DNA of 16,144 nt from contig JAITWU010000255.1 in the NCBI GenBank assembly GCA_031285115.1, forward strand, positions 1 to 16,144, read 5' to 3'. Below are positions 1 through 7,890 of the stretch, in pieces. This stretch comes from Azonexus sp. (lineage in GTDB: Bacteria; Pseudomonadota; Gammaproteobacteria; Burkholderiales; Rhodocyclaceae). Under the pieces are notes generated by a model that was not told the DNA's origin, did not search any database, and saw only the letters and a program-made list of their open reading frames with translations. The position numbers and the translations under genes were made by a program. Numbering within the stretch: the first letter of the stretch is position 1; each line of letters opens with the position of its first letter.

Positions 1-1
1 G

Positions 2-688
2 CAAGGCTGGGCCAGCGGCGGCAGCGATCCCTACGACCAGCGTTACTACCGGCAATGGATGCACGAGATTCCGCCGATGACGCATCGCGGGCGCGGGACG
101 GTGGTCGATCTGCATCACAACATCCTGCCGCTGACGGCGCGCAACTCACCGCCCGCCGGGGAATTGCTGGCGTGGAGCCGGGCCTTGCCGGGCAGCCGTT
201 TTCGGGTGCTGTGCCCGGTCGACATGGTGATCCATAGCGCAACGCATCTGTTTTATGAGAGCGAATTACAGAACGGTCTGCGTGATTTGTTTGATCTCGA
301 TGCCTTGCTCAGAGAGTTTTCTGCCGCAGAAGGTGATTTCTGGGATCAACTGGTCGCTCGCGCCATCGCCCTGGGGCTGGCGCTGCCATTGTTTCTCGCT
401 TGCCGCTACTGCCTGAAATTGCTGGATACGGCGGTGCCGCCCGCTACCCTTGCCGAACTGGAGCGGGCCGCCGGGCTGGGCGCTGCCGCTTGCCGTTGGT
501 TCGATGCCGTTTATTTGCGCGCCTTGATGCCGGATCATCCCTTGAGCAGCGATGCGGCGATGGCGCTGGCCCGGCTGGCGGTTTATCTGCGCGGCCATTA
601 TCTGCGTATGCCGCCGGGACTGCTGGCCGCCCATTTGAGCCGCAAAGCCGTGATGCGGCTGTTTCGCAATACCAGCCGAACCGTCTGA
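2..688 (+). CDS. Nucleotidyltransferase family protein (NTP_transf_5-like), C-terminal part; 5' end outside window
   Basis: The reading frame is open from the left edge (first whole codon at base 2) to TGA at 686-688, so about 228 C-terminal residues are visible and the start is missing. An internal ATG at 59 is only a downstream Met. The visible part has the look of the uncharacterised nucleotidyltransferase family (Pfam NTP_transf_5) common in EPS/PEP-CTERM clusters: a Tyr/Trp-rich stretch (YYRQWMHEIPPM) followed by VVDLHHNILP, then a largely helical C-terminal half with conserved-looking HSATHLFYESE and LFDLDALL segments. The catalytic Gly-Ser/Asp motif expected near the N-terminus would lie off the window, so activity cannot be judged. 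The substrate is unknown. It converges on the protease gene, whose stop is only 21 bp away. Family assignment is by recognition of motif style and context, not by search. Confidence 0.7.
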   Translation, partial: QGWASGGSDPYDQRYYRQWMHEIPPMTHRGRGTVVDLHHNILPLTARNSPPAGELLAWSRALPGSRFRVLCPVDMVIHSATHLFYESELQNGLRDLFDLDALLREFSAAEGDFWDQLVARAIALGLALPLFLACRYCLKLLDTAVPPATLAELERAAGLGAAACRWFDAVYLRALMPDHPLSSDAAMALARLAVYLRGHYLRMPPGLLAAHLSRKAVMRLFRNTSRTV

Positions 689-709
689 TGCTTGTGGCGA
701 AGACCAAAT

Positions 710-1468
710 TCACTGTGCTTCGAGCAGCCGCTTCAGATATTTGGCCGGAATCGCATAGCTGATGCCCGATGGCTGGCTGAGGGCGGATTCCTTGCTGCCC
801 TTGATGAAAACCATGTTGATGATGCCGATGACTTCGCCGCTGTCGGCGTCAAAGACCGGGCTGCCGCTGTTGCCGGGATAGGCTGTGGCGTCGAGTTGAA
901 AAATGTTGAAAGCGCCGCGTCTGACCTGGAGAATCGCTTTTTCGCTCAATTGCCGGGCGGCGTTGCCGGGCAGGATGATGGGCGTGATCGAGGCGATCAT
1001 GCCGCGATGGGTGACCGGCGAGAAGCCGAGCATACCGCCGATGGGAAAGCCGGTAAAACCGACCATCTGGCCTTCGCGGGCGCGATCCGAATCGCCGAGG
1101 GGGAGGGCGGGTAATGGCGCGCCGTCAAAACGCAGGAGGACGAGATCGCGCTCCGGGTCGCGACCGACGACGCGGGCGGAGCGCAGTTGCGGCTCGCTAT
1201 TGGCGTCGCGGGCGCGGATGACGAGCGTCGACGCTTCCGGCCCCGCCTCCGCTGGAATGACGTGGGCGTTGGTGGCGGCGAGGTTGTCGGCGACGACAAA
1301 GCCGGTGCCGCGCATGACGAATTGCGGGCTGGCGGTTTTCTGGTATGTGCCGACGACGACGATGGATGGCTTGACACGGGTAATGGTGGCGCTCATGTCG
1401 GTCGCCACTGCTGGCAGCGCAAGGCTCAGGACGAAGAGCCAGATGACGGTGACGCGCCGCATGGTCAC
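710..1468 (-). CDS. Secreted trypsin-like (S1C/HtrA-type) serine protease without PDZ domain
   Basis: A 252-residue protein with an N-terminal signal peptide (hydrophobic VIWLFVLSLALPAVA, likely cleavage after AVA near residue 22), so probably periplasmic or exported. The chymotrypsin-fold triad is visible: His69 in TNAHV, Asp108 in ERDLVLLR and Ser201 in YPGNSGSPV. The usual HtrA motif is GNSGGP; here the second Gly is Ser. The protein ends shortly after the protease domain, with no PDZ, so it is a short relative of HtrA/Deg proteases. The start is ambiguous. GTG at 1468 overlaps the upstream stop as GTGA, and ATG at 1462 gives MRRVTV and an equally good signal peptide. Neither has a strong ribosome binding site, so translation probably depends on coupling to the transglycosylase. 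It is the last gene of the long minus-strand operon. A role in processing EPS-system or PEP-CTERM proteins is speculative. Confidence 0.85.
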   Translation of the reverse strand: MTMRRVTVIWLFVLSLALPAVATDMSATITRVKPSIVVVGTYQKTASPQFVMRGTGFVVADNLAATNAHVIPAEAGPEASTLVIRARDANSEPQLRSARVVGRDPERDLVLLRFDGAPLPALPLGDSDRAREGQMVGFTGFPIGGMLGFSPVTHRGMIASITPIILPGNAARQLSEKAILQVRRGAFNIFQLDATAYPGNSGSPVFDADSGEVIGIINMVFIKGSKESALSQPSGISYAIPAKYLKRLLEAQ

Positions 1469-2361
1469 ATCAGACGCCGGGCGGTGATTTTTGGCAATTC
1501 CGGCGAAGGCTCGGTGATGGCCGGGTCGAAGGGATGTTCTTCGCGCTTGAAAATTTCGCGGATACGCTGCACGTAATGGCGCGTCTCGGCATAGGGTGGA
1601 ACGCCGTGGTAGCGGTTAACCGCCCCTTCGCCCGCATTGTAGGCCGCCGCCACGAGGGCGACATCACCCTCGAAATAGGCGAGCAGCCAGCGCAGGTAGG
1701 CGAGGCCACCGCGAATGTTCTGCTCGGGGTCGAAGGGTTTTTGCACCTTGAAGCGTTCGCTGGTTTCCGGGATCAACTGCATCAGGCCCTGGGCGTTTTT
1801 GGTCGAGACGGCGCCGGGGTTGAAGTTGGATTCAGCGCGAATGATGGCAAAAGCCAGACGCGGATAAACGCCGTATTGCGGGGCCAGTTGGCGCACCAGC
1901 GCCATGATCTTCTGCTGCTCCGGCGCGGCTTCTGAAACGATGTCTTGCCCTTCGGCGTCGAACAGGCATTCCGGCGGTTTTTCGCCGGGTTCGCCAACCT
2001 GGCGCAGCATCCGGGCCGCGAGCGCGTCGCCTTGTTTCGCCGCCATGGTGAAGAACCAGGCGGCGGTTGTTTCGTCGCGGGGCAGGCCGCGGCCATCGGC
2101 GTACATCAGGCCGAGGTTGTACTGGGCGATCATGTCGCCGAGGCGGGCCGCTTCGCAATAGAGTTGGGCGGCTTTTTGCGCATCGCGGGCAACGCCGTCG
2201 CCATGCTCGTATTGCACGGCCTCCTGGCGCAGGGCGGCAGCCTTGCCCTGATCCTGCCCCTTGTCGGCGGCTGGATCGGCCAAGGCCAGCGAGCAGCAAG
2301 CCGCCGCTATGGTGACAATGGCGGCGAGGCGGCAGGGGAGGGCGCGCGACCGGCAAGACAT
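1465..2361 (-). CDS. Sel1-repeat lytic transglycosylase (SLT/MltC-type catalytic domain)
   Basis: A 298-residue protein starting at ATG 2361. This start is preferred over the longer open frame to 2436 because it has AAGGGG about 6 nt upstream, begins 10 bp after the dehydrogenase stop, and gives a clean N-terminal export signal (LAAIVTIAAACCSLALA). Residues about 40-125 form Sel1-type TPR repeats (AAQLYCEAARLGDMIAQYNLG, then AAWFFTMAAKQGDALAARML). Residues about 150-270 are a lysozyme-like SLT domain with the catalytic Glu at E177 in RAESNFNP, GLMQLIP at 192-198 and AYNAGEGAV at 240-248, ending in the usual YAETRHYVQRI. It should cleave the glycan strands of peptidoglycan in the periplasm. 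Its place behind EPS genes suggests opening the wall for polysaccharide or protein export. It overlaps the protease gene by 4 bp. Confidence 0.93.
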   Translation of the reverse strand: MSCRSRALPCRLAAIVTIAAACCSLALADPAADKGQDQGKAAALRQEAVQYEHGDGVARDAQKAAQLYCEAARLGDMIAQYNLGLMYADGRGLPRDETTAAWFFTMAAKQGDALAARMLRQVGEPGEKPPECLFDAEGQDIVSEAAPEQQKIMALVRQLAPQYGVYPRLAFAIIRAESNFNPGAVSTKNAQGLMQLIPETSERFKVQKPFDPEQNIRGGLAYLRWLLAYFEGDVALVAAAYNAGEGAVNRYHGVPPYAETRHYVQRIREIFKREEHPFDPAITEPSPELPKITARRLM

Positions 2362-2371
2362 GGCGTGCCCC

Positions 2372-3652
2372 TTACAGCCGCCAGAAAGCGATGTCGGCAG
2401 CGGCAAATGTCTGGTGCTCAAACATGCTCTTGACATCGACGATGCCGCCGCCTTTTTTCAGTTTGGCGACAAAATCGGCTGTCGTCCGCTCTTTGAATTG
2501 CCGATGGCCGACGGCGGCGACGATGGCGGCGGAAACCGGCAGATCGTCCCAGGCCAGCAGTTCGACGCCGTACTCATGGCGGGCTTCGGCGGGGTCGGCG
2601 ACTGGATCGTGGACGACGACGCGGGCGCCGTAGGTTTCCAGCTCGCGGATGACGTCGATGACGCGCGAATTGCGCAGGTCGGGGCAGTCTTCCTTGAAAG
2701 TCAGGCCGAGCACGATGATCGGGCAGTCCTTGACCGGGTGGCCGTTCTTCACCATCTGCTTGATGGTCTGCTCGGCGATGAACTTGCCCATGCCGTCGTT
2801 GATGCGTCGGCCAGCGAGGATGACTTCCGGGTGGTAGCCGAGTTTTTGCGCCTTGTGCGTCAGATAGTAAGGATCGACGCCGATGCAGTGGCCGCCGACC
2901 AGACCGGGGCGGAAGGGCAGGAAATTCCACTTGGTGCCTGCCGCTTGCAGGACTTCCAGGGTGTCGATGCCCATTTTGTCAAAAATGATCGCCAGTTCGT
3001 TCATCAAGGCGATATTGAGGTCGCGCTGGGTGTTTTCGATGACCTTGGCGGCTTCGGCCACTTTGATGCTGGAAGCTGGATAGACACCGGCGGTGATGAC
3101 GCTGCCGTAAATTTTTTCGATGGTCGCCAGCGTTGCCGGGGTATCGCCGGAAACCACCTTGAGAATTTTGGTGACGGTGCGTTCCTTGTCGCCGGGGTTG
3201 ATGCGCTCCGGCGAATAGCCGACGAAAAAGTCTTTCTTCCAGGTCTTGCCTGATTCGCGCTCGATGAGCGGGATGCAGACTTCTTCGGTGGCGCCGGGAT
3301 AGACGGTGGATTCAAAAACGATGATCGCGCCCGCCTTGAGATTGCGACCGACCGAGATGGAGGAGCCGACCAGCGGCGAGAGGTCAGGCTGGTGCGCATC
3401 ATCAACCGGGGTCGGGACGGCGACGACGACAAAATCGGCTTCCTTCAAGGCGGCGGGATCGGTGCCCATTTCGAGCCGGGTGGCGGCCCGCAAATCGTCG
3501 CTGCTGACTTCGCCGGTCGGGTCGACGTGTTTCTTGTAGGCGGCGATTTTGTCGGCGGAGAGGTCAAAGCCGATGGTCCGGTATTTTTTGCCGAATTCCA
3601 CGGCCAGCGGCAAGCCGACGTAACCCAGGCCGACAACTGCGATGGTGGTCAT
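2372..3652 (-). CDS. tviB: UDP-N-acetylhexosamine 6-dehydrogenase (TviB/WbpO-type nucleotide sugar dehydrogenase)
   Basis: A 426-residue protein beginning MTTIAVVGLGYVGLP at ATG 3652, with AAAGGAA upstream. The open frame runs 17 codons further, but the Rossmann strand starts right at this Met. The NAD-binding GLGYVGLP motif is at 8-15. SPERINPGD at 147-155 is the version typical of UDP-HexNAc dehydrogenases rather than UDP-glucose dehydrogenase. The catalytic Cys is C256 in GGHCIGVDPYYLTHKA, and the C-terminal UDP-binding domain carries GLTFKEDCPDLRNS. The reaction would be NAD-dependent oxidation of UDP-GlcNAc or UDP-GalNAc at C6 to the uronate, a cytoplasmic precursor for an acidic EPS. 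The symbol is by resemblance; wbpO would be equally valid, and the hexosamine epimer cannot be decided from sequence. It follows prsT after a 99-bp gap and precedes the transglycosylase by 10 bp. Confidence 0.93.
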   Translation of the reverse strand: MTTIAVVGLGYVGLPLAVEFGKKYRTIGFDLSADKIAAYKKHVDPTGEVSSDDLRAATRLEMGTDPAALKEADFVVVAVPTPVDDAHQPDLSPLVGSSISVGRNLKAGAIIVFESTVYPGATEEVCIPLIERESGKTWKKDFFVGYSPERINPGDKERTVTKILKVVSGDTPATLATIEKIYGSVITAGVYPASSIKVAEAAKVIENTQRDLNIALMNELAIIFDKMGIDTLEVLQAAGTKWNFLPFRPGLVGGHCIGVDPYYLTHKAQKLGYHPEVILAGRRINDGMGKFIAEQTIKQMVKNGHPVKDCPIIVLGLTFKEDCPDLRNSRVIDVIRELETYGARVVVHDPVADPAEARHEYGVELLAWDDLPVSAAIVAAVGHRQFKERTTADFVAKLKKGGGIVDVKSMFEHQTFAAADIAFWRL

Positions 3653-3751
3653 GTTTTTATGTTCCTTTGTGATGAAATGAATGAGGGGGTAAATAGAAGT
3701 CAAACAGGGGGCAAACAGGGATCAAATGGCGCGTGTTCTGCTTCGCCCGGT
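3653..3751 (-). other. prsT-tviB intergenic gap with short direct repeat
   Basis: This is the widest gap in the minus-strand gene series (99 bp; the others are 28, 10 or overlapping). It contains a 9-bp direct repeat, CAAACAGGG on the + strand at 3701-3709 and 3712-3720, and is visibly more AT-rich than its neighbours. On the minus strand TTGACT (3703-3698) could be a -35 element, but nothing resembling TATAAT sits at the right spacing (TCATTT at 17 bp). I see no hairpin with a T-run. A weak internal promoter is possible but not shown. Confidence 0.35.
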
Positions 3752-6508
3752 TCAAAGTTCCTTTTGCAGGCGGGCGACTTCGGCTTGCAGGGGGAATTTG
3801 TCGCCGAGTTTGGCCAGCGCCTCCAGTTCCTTTCGAGCGGCTTCCTTCTGGCCGCTCTTGATGAGCACTTTGGCGAGATTCAACTGGATCGGCGCATTCT
3901 GCGGCGCGAGTTCATGCGCCTTTTGCAACAATTCGACGGCCCTGGCGTTTTCCCCCCGCTCGGCGAGCAGCATTGCCAGCGTATCCATGAAGGGCGGTTG
4001 ATTCGGGGCCAGGCGGTTGGCTTTCTCGGCATATTCGATGGCCTTGGGCTGCTTCAACTGACCGGCGTTCCAGGCGAGATTGTTGAGCGCCAGCGCGTTG
4101 TCCGGGGCAATATCGAGCACGCTCTGGTAAAACTTGACGGCCTGGGCGTAATCCTTGCTGGCTGAGGCGACATCACCTTGACGCAGACGCAGGGCGATGT
4201 CCTTCGGGTGCTCCTTGTTCCAGCTTGCCGCCCAACGCTCGGCTTCGGCCTTGTCGCCGGAAAAAAGGAGCAGATCGTGCAGCTTGATCGCCAGTTCCGG
4301 CGACGGTTGCAGCTTGATGCCCCGGCGGTAGGCGGCGATGGCCTCGGGCCAGGCTTTTTGCGCGATGTAAATATTGCCTTCGAGGGCGTGGCCGATGGCT
4401 TCGCGGGGGCGCTGTTCCTGAATCTGGCGGGCGATGGCGAAGGCTTCAGCGGTTTTTTTCTCGTCTACCGCGATGGCAATCAGGGCGCGCTGGGCGTCGA
4501 GCAGATCCGGCTTGATTTCGAGCGCCTTTTTCAGATGCTTGAGAGCTTCTTCGCGGTTTTTGGCGGCTAGCTGGATTTCGGCAATACGCATCTCGGCGAG
4601 CGGCGAATCCGGCTGCAAACCAGCCAGCTTGCCGTAGGTGGCAAGGGCCTGATTGGTGTCCCCGGCCAGTTGCTGGCAACGGCCAAGGGCGTCGAGCAGC
4701 TCCGGATTGCCGGGAACGGCGGCGACGGCTTCGGTGGCGGCCATCTGCGCCTTTTTGTGGTCTTTGGCTTGCAGGTAATACTGGATCAGGATCAGGCGTG
4801 GTTTGCTGTCCTGCGGATTGACGGCGATGGCCTTGTTGATGAAGCCGGTCACTTCGCCCTCGCTGCCGCCCGTGCGGACGCTCAGTTCAGCAAGGGAGAG
4901 CAGCGCCGGAATATTGCGCGGGTCGGCTGCGAGGATCGAATCGAAACGCTTTTTCGCCGCCTCCGGTTTTTTCTCCGCCATGTCGAGCGTCGCCAGACTG
5001 ACGGCGGCGGGGAAATAAGTCGGACTGAAAGTCAGCGCCTGGTCAAAACTCTTTCTGGCGCCAGCCACATCCTTCAGGAGCAGTTGTGTCCGCCCGCGCA
5101 GATTCCAGGTGGCCGGGTTGTTCGGCTGTTTTTTGTCGAGGGCGTCAATCGCCTTCAGCGCCTTGTCGAATTGTTTACCGCGCAGATAGCTGGCGATCAG
5201 GGCGAGATCGGCGCTGGACCCGGTATCCGTTTCGGCGATGACTTCCAGTTCGTCAATGGCGTTGCTCTTGCCCTGGGCCAGATGGGCGAGCGCCACCGAG
5301 GTTTTGCGCGTGGCGTTGCTGGGATCGAGTTTGGCGGCTTTGGCGAAATATGTCGCCGCTTTGTCGGCGTCGCCGCTTTGCAGGTAGATTTCACCGGCCA
5401 GGGTCAGCATCCCGGCGTCCCTGTCGATGCGGCCAATGATCGGTTGCAGCGCCTCCTCGGCCTTGGCTGCCTGACCTGAGCGGAGGTAGGTGGTGATCAG
5501 CAGGCGTCGGGCCAGTACGAGGCCCGGCGCTTGTTGCAGGGCCTTGTTGAGATGGATTTCAGCCTGACCGTAGGCGCGTAACTGGAATTCGACAGCGCCC
5601 GCAAGCTGCTGGATGTTCGGGTTGTTGGCCGAGGTTTTGAGCAATTCCTGCATGGTCTCGCGGGCGGCCTTGTAATCCTGGCGCTGGTAGAGAAGCGCGG
5701 TTTCCAGATAGAGGGTTTGCGGATGTTTCGGCGCCACTTTTTTGAGGGCTTCGATCTGCGTCGCCGCTTCATCATTTTTGCCCTGCTTCAACAGCGTATT
5801 GATGATGGCTGCATGGGCGAGCAGAAAATCCGGTCGGGCGGCGACGGCTTCGCGATAACGGGTGATGGCGCTGTCGGGATCATTTTTGGCGCCGCGCAGG
5901 GAACCAGCGAGCAACAGCGCATCCGGATTTTTCGGCGCGGCGGCGAGAACCTGGTCGACGATGGCGACAGCGCCATCAATATCGCCGCTGGCGGCCTTGA
6001 GGCGGGCCGTTGCCAGTTGCGCCGGGGCATAATCCGGCTTGGCGGCCAGCGCGGCGGCCAACTCGTTTTGCGCCAGATCGCGCTGGCCCTGGAGGATGTG
6101 AGCCTGGCTGAGGCTGGTTTTCAGGCTGGCTTGGGCGGTCTGGTCATCGAGTTGGCTGGCGCCGAATTGTTCGACCAGTTTTTTGGCCTGACCGGAGGCG
6201 AGCAGCGCCTGGGCCAGCAGCGGGACGGTTTGTCCGGCGGGGAATTTGAGGTCGAGCGCCTTTTGCAACTCAACCGCCGCGCCTGCCGCATCACCGCTAT
6301 TCAAAAGCGCCTGGCCAAGCAGAAAGCGGGCTTCACCGAGATTGGGGTCGGCTTGCAGGGCGTTTTTCAACTGAATGACAGCCGCCTTGTTGTCATTTTT
6401 GGCGAGAAAATCTTTGCCTGAAGCGATCAACTGTTCCGGGCTTTCGCCGCAGGCGCCGAGAAAAACGGCAAGCAGGGTCGAGGCGATCAAGGCGGCTGGT
6501 TTTTTCAT
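3752..6508 (-). CDS. prsT: PrsT: XrtA/PEP-CTERM system TPR-repeat lipoprotein
   Basis: A 918-residue protein that matches the TIGR02917-type PEP-CTERM TPR lipoprotein in size and make-up. The N-terminus MKKPAALIASTLLAVFLGAC is a lipoprotein signal with lipobox LGAC (Cys20), and the +2 residue is Gly, so outer-membrane sorting is likely. The rest is almost wholly helical TPR repeats, for example KNALQADPNLGEARFLLGQAL, FDQALTFSPTYFPAAVSLA and LLQKAHELAPQNAPIQLNLA. ATG 6508 overlaps the prsR stop as ATGA and has GGGAG 7 nt upstream. The molecular role is not established; family members occur with EPS and PrsK/PrsR. A periplasm-facing TPR scaffold for polysaccharide export, or a partner of the sensor kinase, are both reasonable inferences. 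No break or frameshift is seen. Confidence 0.95.
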   Translation of the reverse strand: MKKPAALIASTLLAVFLGACGESPEQLIASGKDFLAKNDNKAAVIQLKNALQADPNLGEARFLLGQALLNSGDAAGAAVELQKALDLKFPAGQTVPLLAQALLASGQAKKLVEQFGASQLDDQTAQASLKTSLSQAHILQGQRDLAQNELAAALAAKPDYAPAQLATARLKAASGDIDGAVAIVDQVLAAAPKNPDALLLAGSLRGAKNDPDSAITRYREAVAARPDFLLAHAAIINTLLKQGKNDEAATQIEALKKVAPKHPQTLYLETALLYQRQDYKAARETMQELLKTSANNPNIQQLAGAVEFQLRAYGQAEIHLNKALQQAPGLVLARRLLITTYLRSGQAAKAEEALQPIIGRIDRDAGMLTLAGEIYLQSGDADKAATYFAKAAKLDPSNATRKTSVALAHLAQGKSNAIDELEVIAETDTGSSADLALIASYLRGKQFDKALKAIDALDKKQPNNPATWNLRGRTQLLLKDVAGARKSFDQALTFSPTYFPAAVSLATLDMAEKKPEAAKKRFDSILAADPRNIPALLSLAELSVRTGGSEGEVTGFINKAIAVNPQDSKPRLILIQYYLQAKDHKKAQMAATEAVAAVPGNPELLDALGRCQQLAGDTNQALATYGKLAGLQPDSPLAEMRIAEIQLAAKNREEALKHLKKALEIKPDLLDAQRALIAIAVDEKKTAEAFAIARQIQEQRPREAIGHALEGNIYIAQKAWPEAIAAYRRGIKLQPSPELAIKLHDLLLFSGDKAEAERWAASWNKEHPKDIALRLRQGDVASASKDYAQAVKFYQSVLDIAPDNALALNNLAWNAGQLKQPKAIEYAEKANRLAPNQPPFMDTLAMLLAERGENARAVELLQKAHELAPQNAPIQLNLAKVLIKSGQKEAARKELEALAKLGDKFPLQAEVARLQKEL

Positions 6509-7890
6509 GATTGGTCTCCCGTTGGGATGGATTGTTTCAGACCCAGGCGGTGCATCAGGTCGTACAGCGTTGGTCGGCTGACGCCGAGAATTTCCGCCGC
6601 CCGCAGCAGATTGCCGTTGGTTCGGCCAAGCGCGGTGACGACGGCGTTACGCTCGGCATCGTCGCGGATCTGGCGCAGATTGATGAATTCCGTCCGCTCG
6701 GCGGGGCTGGCTTCGAGGCCGATGTCGGCGCGGCTGATCTGATGGCCGTCAGCCATGATGACGGCGCGTTTGATGCAGTTTTCCAGTTCCCGCACATTAC
6801 CGGGCCAGGCGTGGGCTTCGATGGCGCGGATGGCGTCTTCGCTCAACGTCATGCTGCCACGGTTGTGCTCGCTGGCGAAGCGGCGGACGAAAGCATGGGC
6901 GAGCAGGGCGGCGTCGCCCTTGCGCTCGCGCAGGGGCGGAATGTTGATGACGATTTCGGCCAGACGATAGTAGAGGTCTTCACGAAAACGCCCGGCGCTG
7001 ATCAGTGCTTTCAAATCCTGGTGCGTGGCGCAAACGATGCGCACATCGACGGGAATTTCCTGACGGCCGCCGAGACGCTCGATGACCCGTTCCTGCAAAA
7101 AGCGCAGCAGCTTGGCTTGCAGCGGCAGCGGCAGGTCGCCGATTTCATCGAGCATCAGCGTGCCGCCGTCGGCGCTTTCGATTTTCCCCGGCGTCGTTTT
7201 GGCGGCGCCGGTAAAAGCCCCTTTTTCGTAGCCGAACAATTCGCTTTCGAGCAGGTTGTCGGGAATCGCCGCGCAGTTGATGGCGACGAAGCGTTTATTT
7301 TTGCGCGGCGACGATTCATGCAGGCCGCGCGCCAGCACTTCTTTGCCGGTGCCGCTGCCGCCGAGCAACAGCACCGTGGCGTTGCTGTTGCCGACTTTTT
7401 CGACGGTGCGGCAGATGCGCAGCATTTCCGGGTCGCGCGTCAGGAGGCCGGTCAGGGCCGCCGGATGCTGGGCCGCTTGCAGGCGGCGGTTTTCCTGCTG
7501 CAAGCCGTGCAGATGGAAAGCGCGGCCGATGGTCAGGCCAAGCAGTTCCGGCTCGAAGGGCTTGGCGAAAAAATCGTAAGCGCCGAGGCCGATGGCGCGC
7601 AAGGCGTTGGCTCGATCGTTCTGGCCAGTGAGGACGATGACCTTGGTGTCGGGGGCGATGGTGAGAATCTGTTCGAGCAGACGGAAGCCTTCGGCAACCG
7701 AATCGGCATCCGGCGGCAGCCCGAGATCCATCGTCACCACCGCCGGATGGTGGCGATGCAACTGACTCAAGGCGCTGTCGCGGTCACCGGCGGTAATCGT
7801 CTCGTACTGGTCAAACGACCAGCGCAGTTGTTTCTGCAAGGCCGGATCATCCTCGACGATGAGCAGGGGACGCGGTTTTTCCGTAGTCAA
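6505..7890 (-). CDS. prsR: PrsR: PEP-CTERM-box sigma-54-dependent response regulator
   Basis: A 461-residue NtrC-family regulator. The receiver domain (about 8-125) has the acidic pair E13/D14 (with D15), phospho-acceptor D55 in TMDLGLPP, T88 and K110. The AAA+ domain has Walker A GGSGTGKE at 177-184, the sigma-54 contact loop GAFTGA at 224-229, Walker B LMLDEI at 245-250 and Arg-finger region RFREDLYYRL. The C-terminal Fis-type helix-turn-helix is about 426-450 (GNLLRAAEILGVSRPTLYDL). It should activate RpoN promoters of PEP-CTERM/EPS genes when phosphorylated by PrsK. The start is a TTG at 7890, overlapping the prsK stop as TTGA. No other start exists before residue 54, the domain begins immediately after it, and AAAGGGA lies about 9 nt upstream, so TTG is well supported. 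It overlaps prsT by 4 bp. Confidence 0.95.
   Translation of the reverse strand: MTTEKPRPLLIVEDDPALQKQLRWSFDQYETITAGDRDSALSQLHRHHPAVVTMDLGLPPDADSVAEGFRLLEQILTIAPDTKVIVLTGQNDRANALRAIGLGAYDFFAKPFEPELLGLTIGRAFHLHGLQQENRRLQAAQHPAALTGLLTRDPEMLRICRTVEKVGNSNATVLLLGGSGTGKEVLARGLHESSPRKNKRFVAINCAAIPDNLLESELFGYEKGAFTGAAKTTPGKIESADGGTLMLDEIGDLPLPLQAKLLRFLQERVIERLGGRQEIPVDVRIVCATHQDLKALISAGRFREDLYYRLAEIVINIPPLRERKGDAALLAHAFVRRFASEHNRGSMTLSEDAIRAIEAHAWPGNVRELENCIKRAVIMADGHQISRADIGLEASPAERTEFINLRQIRDDAERNAVVTALGRTNGNLLRAAEILGVSRPTLYDLMHRLGLKQSIPTGDQS

Noticed and set aside
2361..2436. Extended start of the transglycosylase at 2436
   Set aside because: The extra 25 codons overlap the dehydrogenase gene and precede a good ribosome binding site and signal peptide at 2361.
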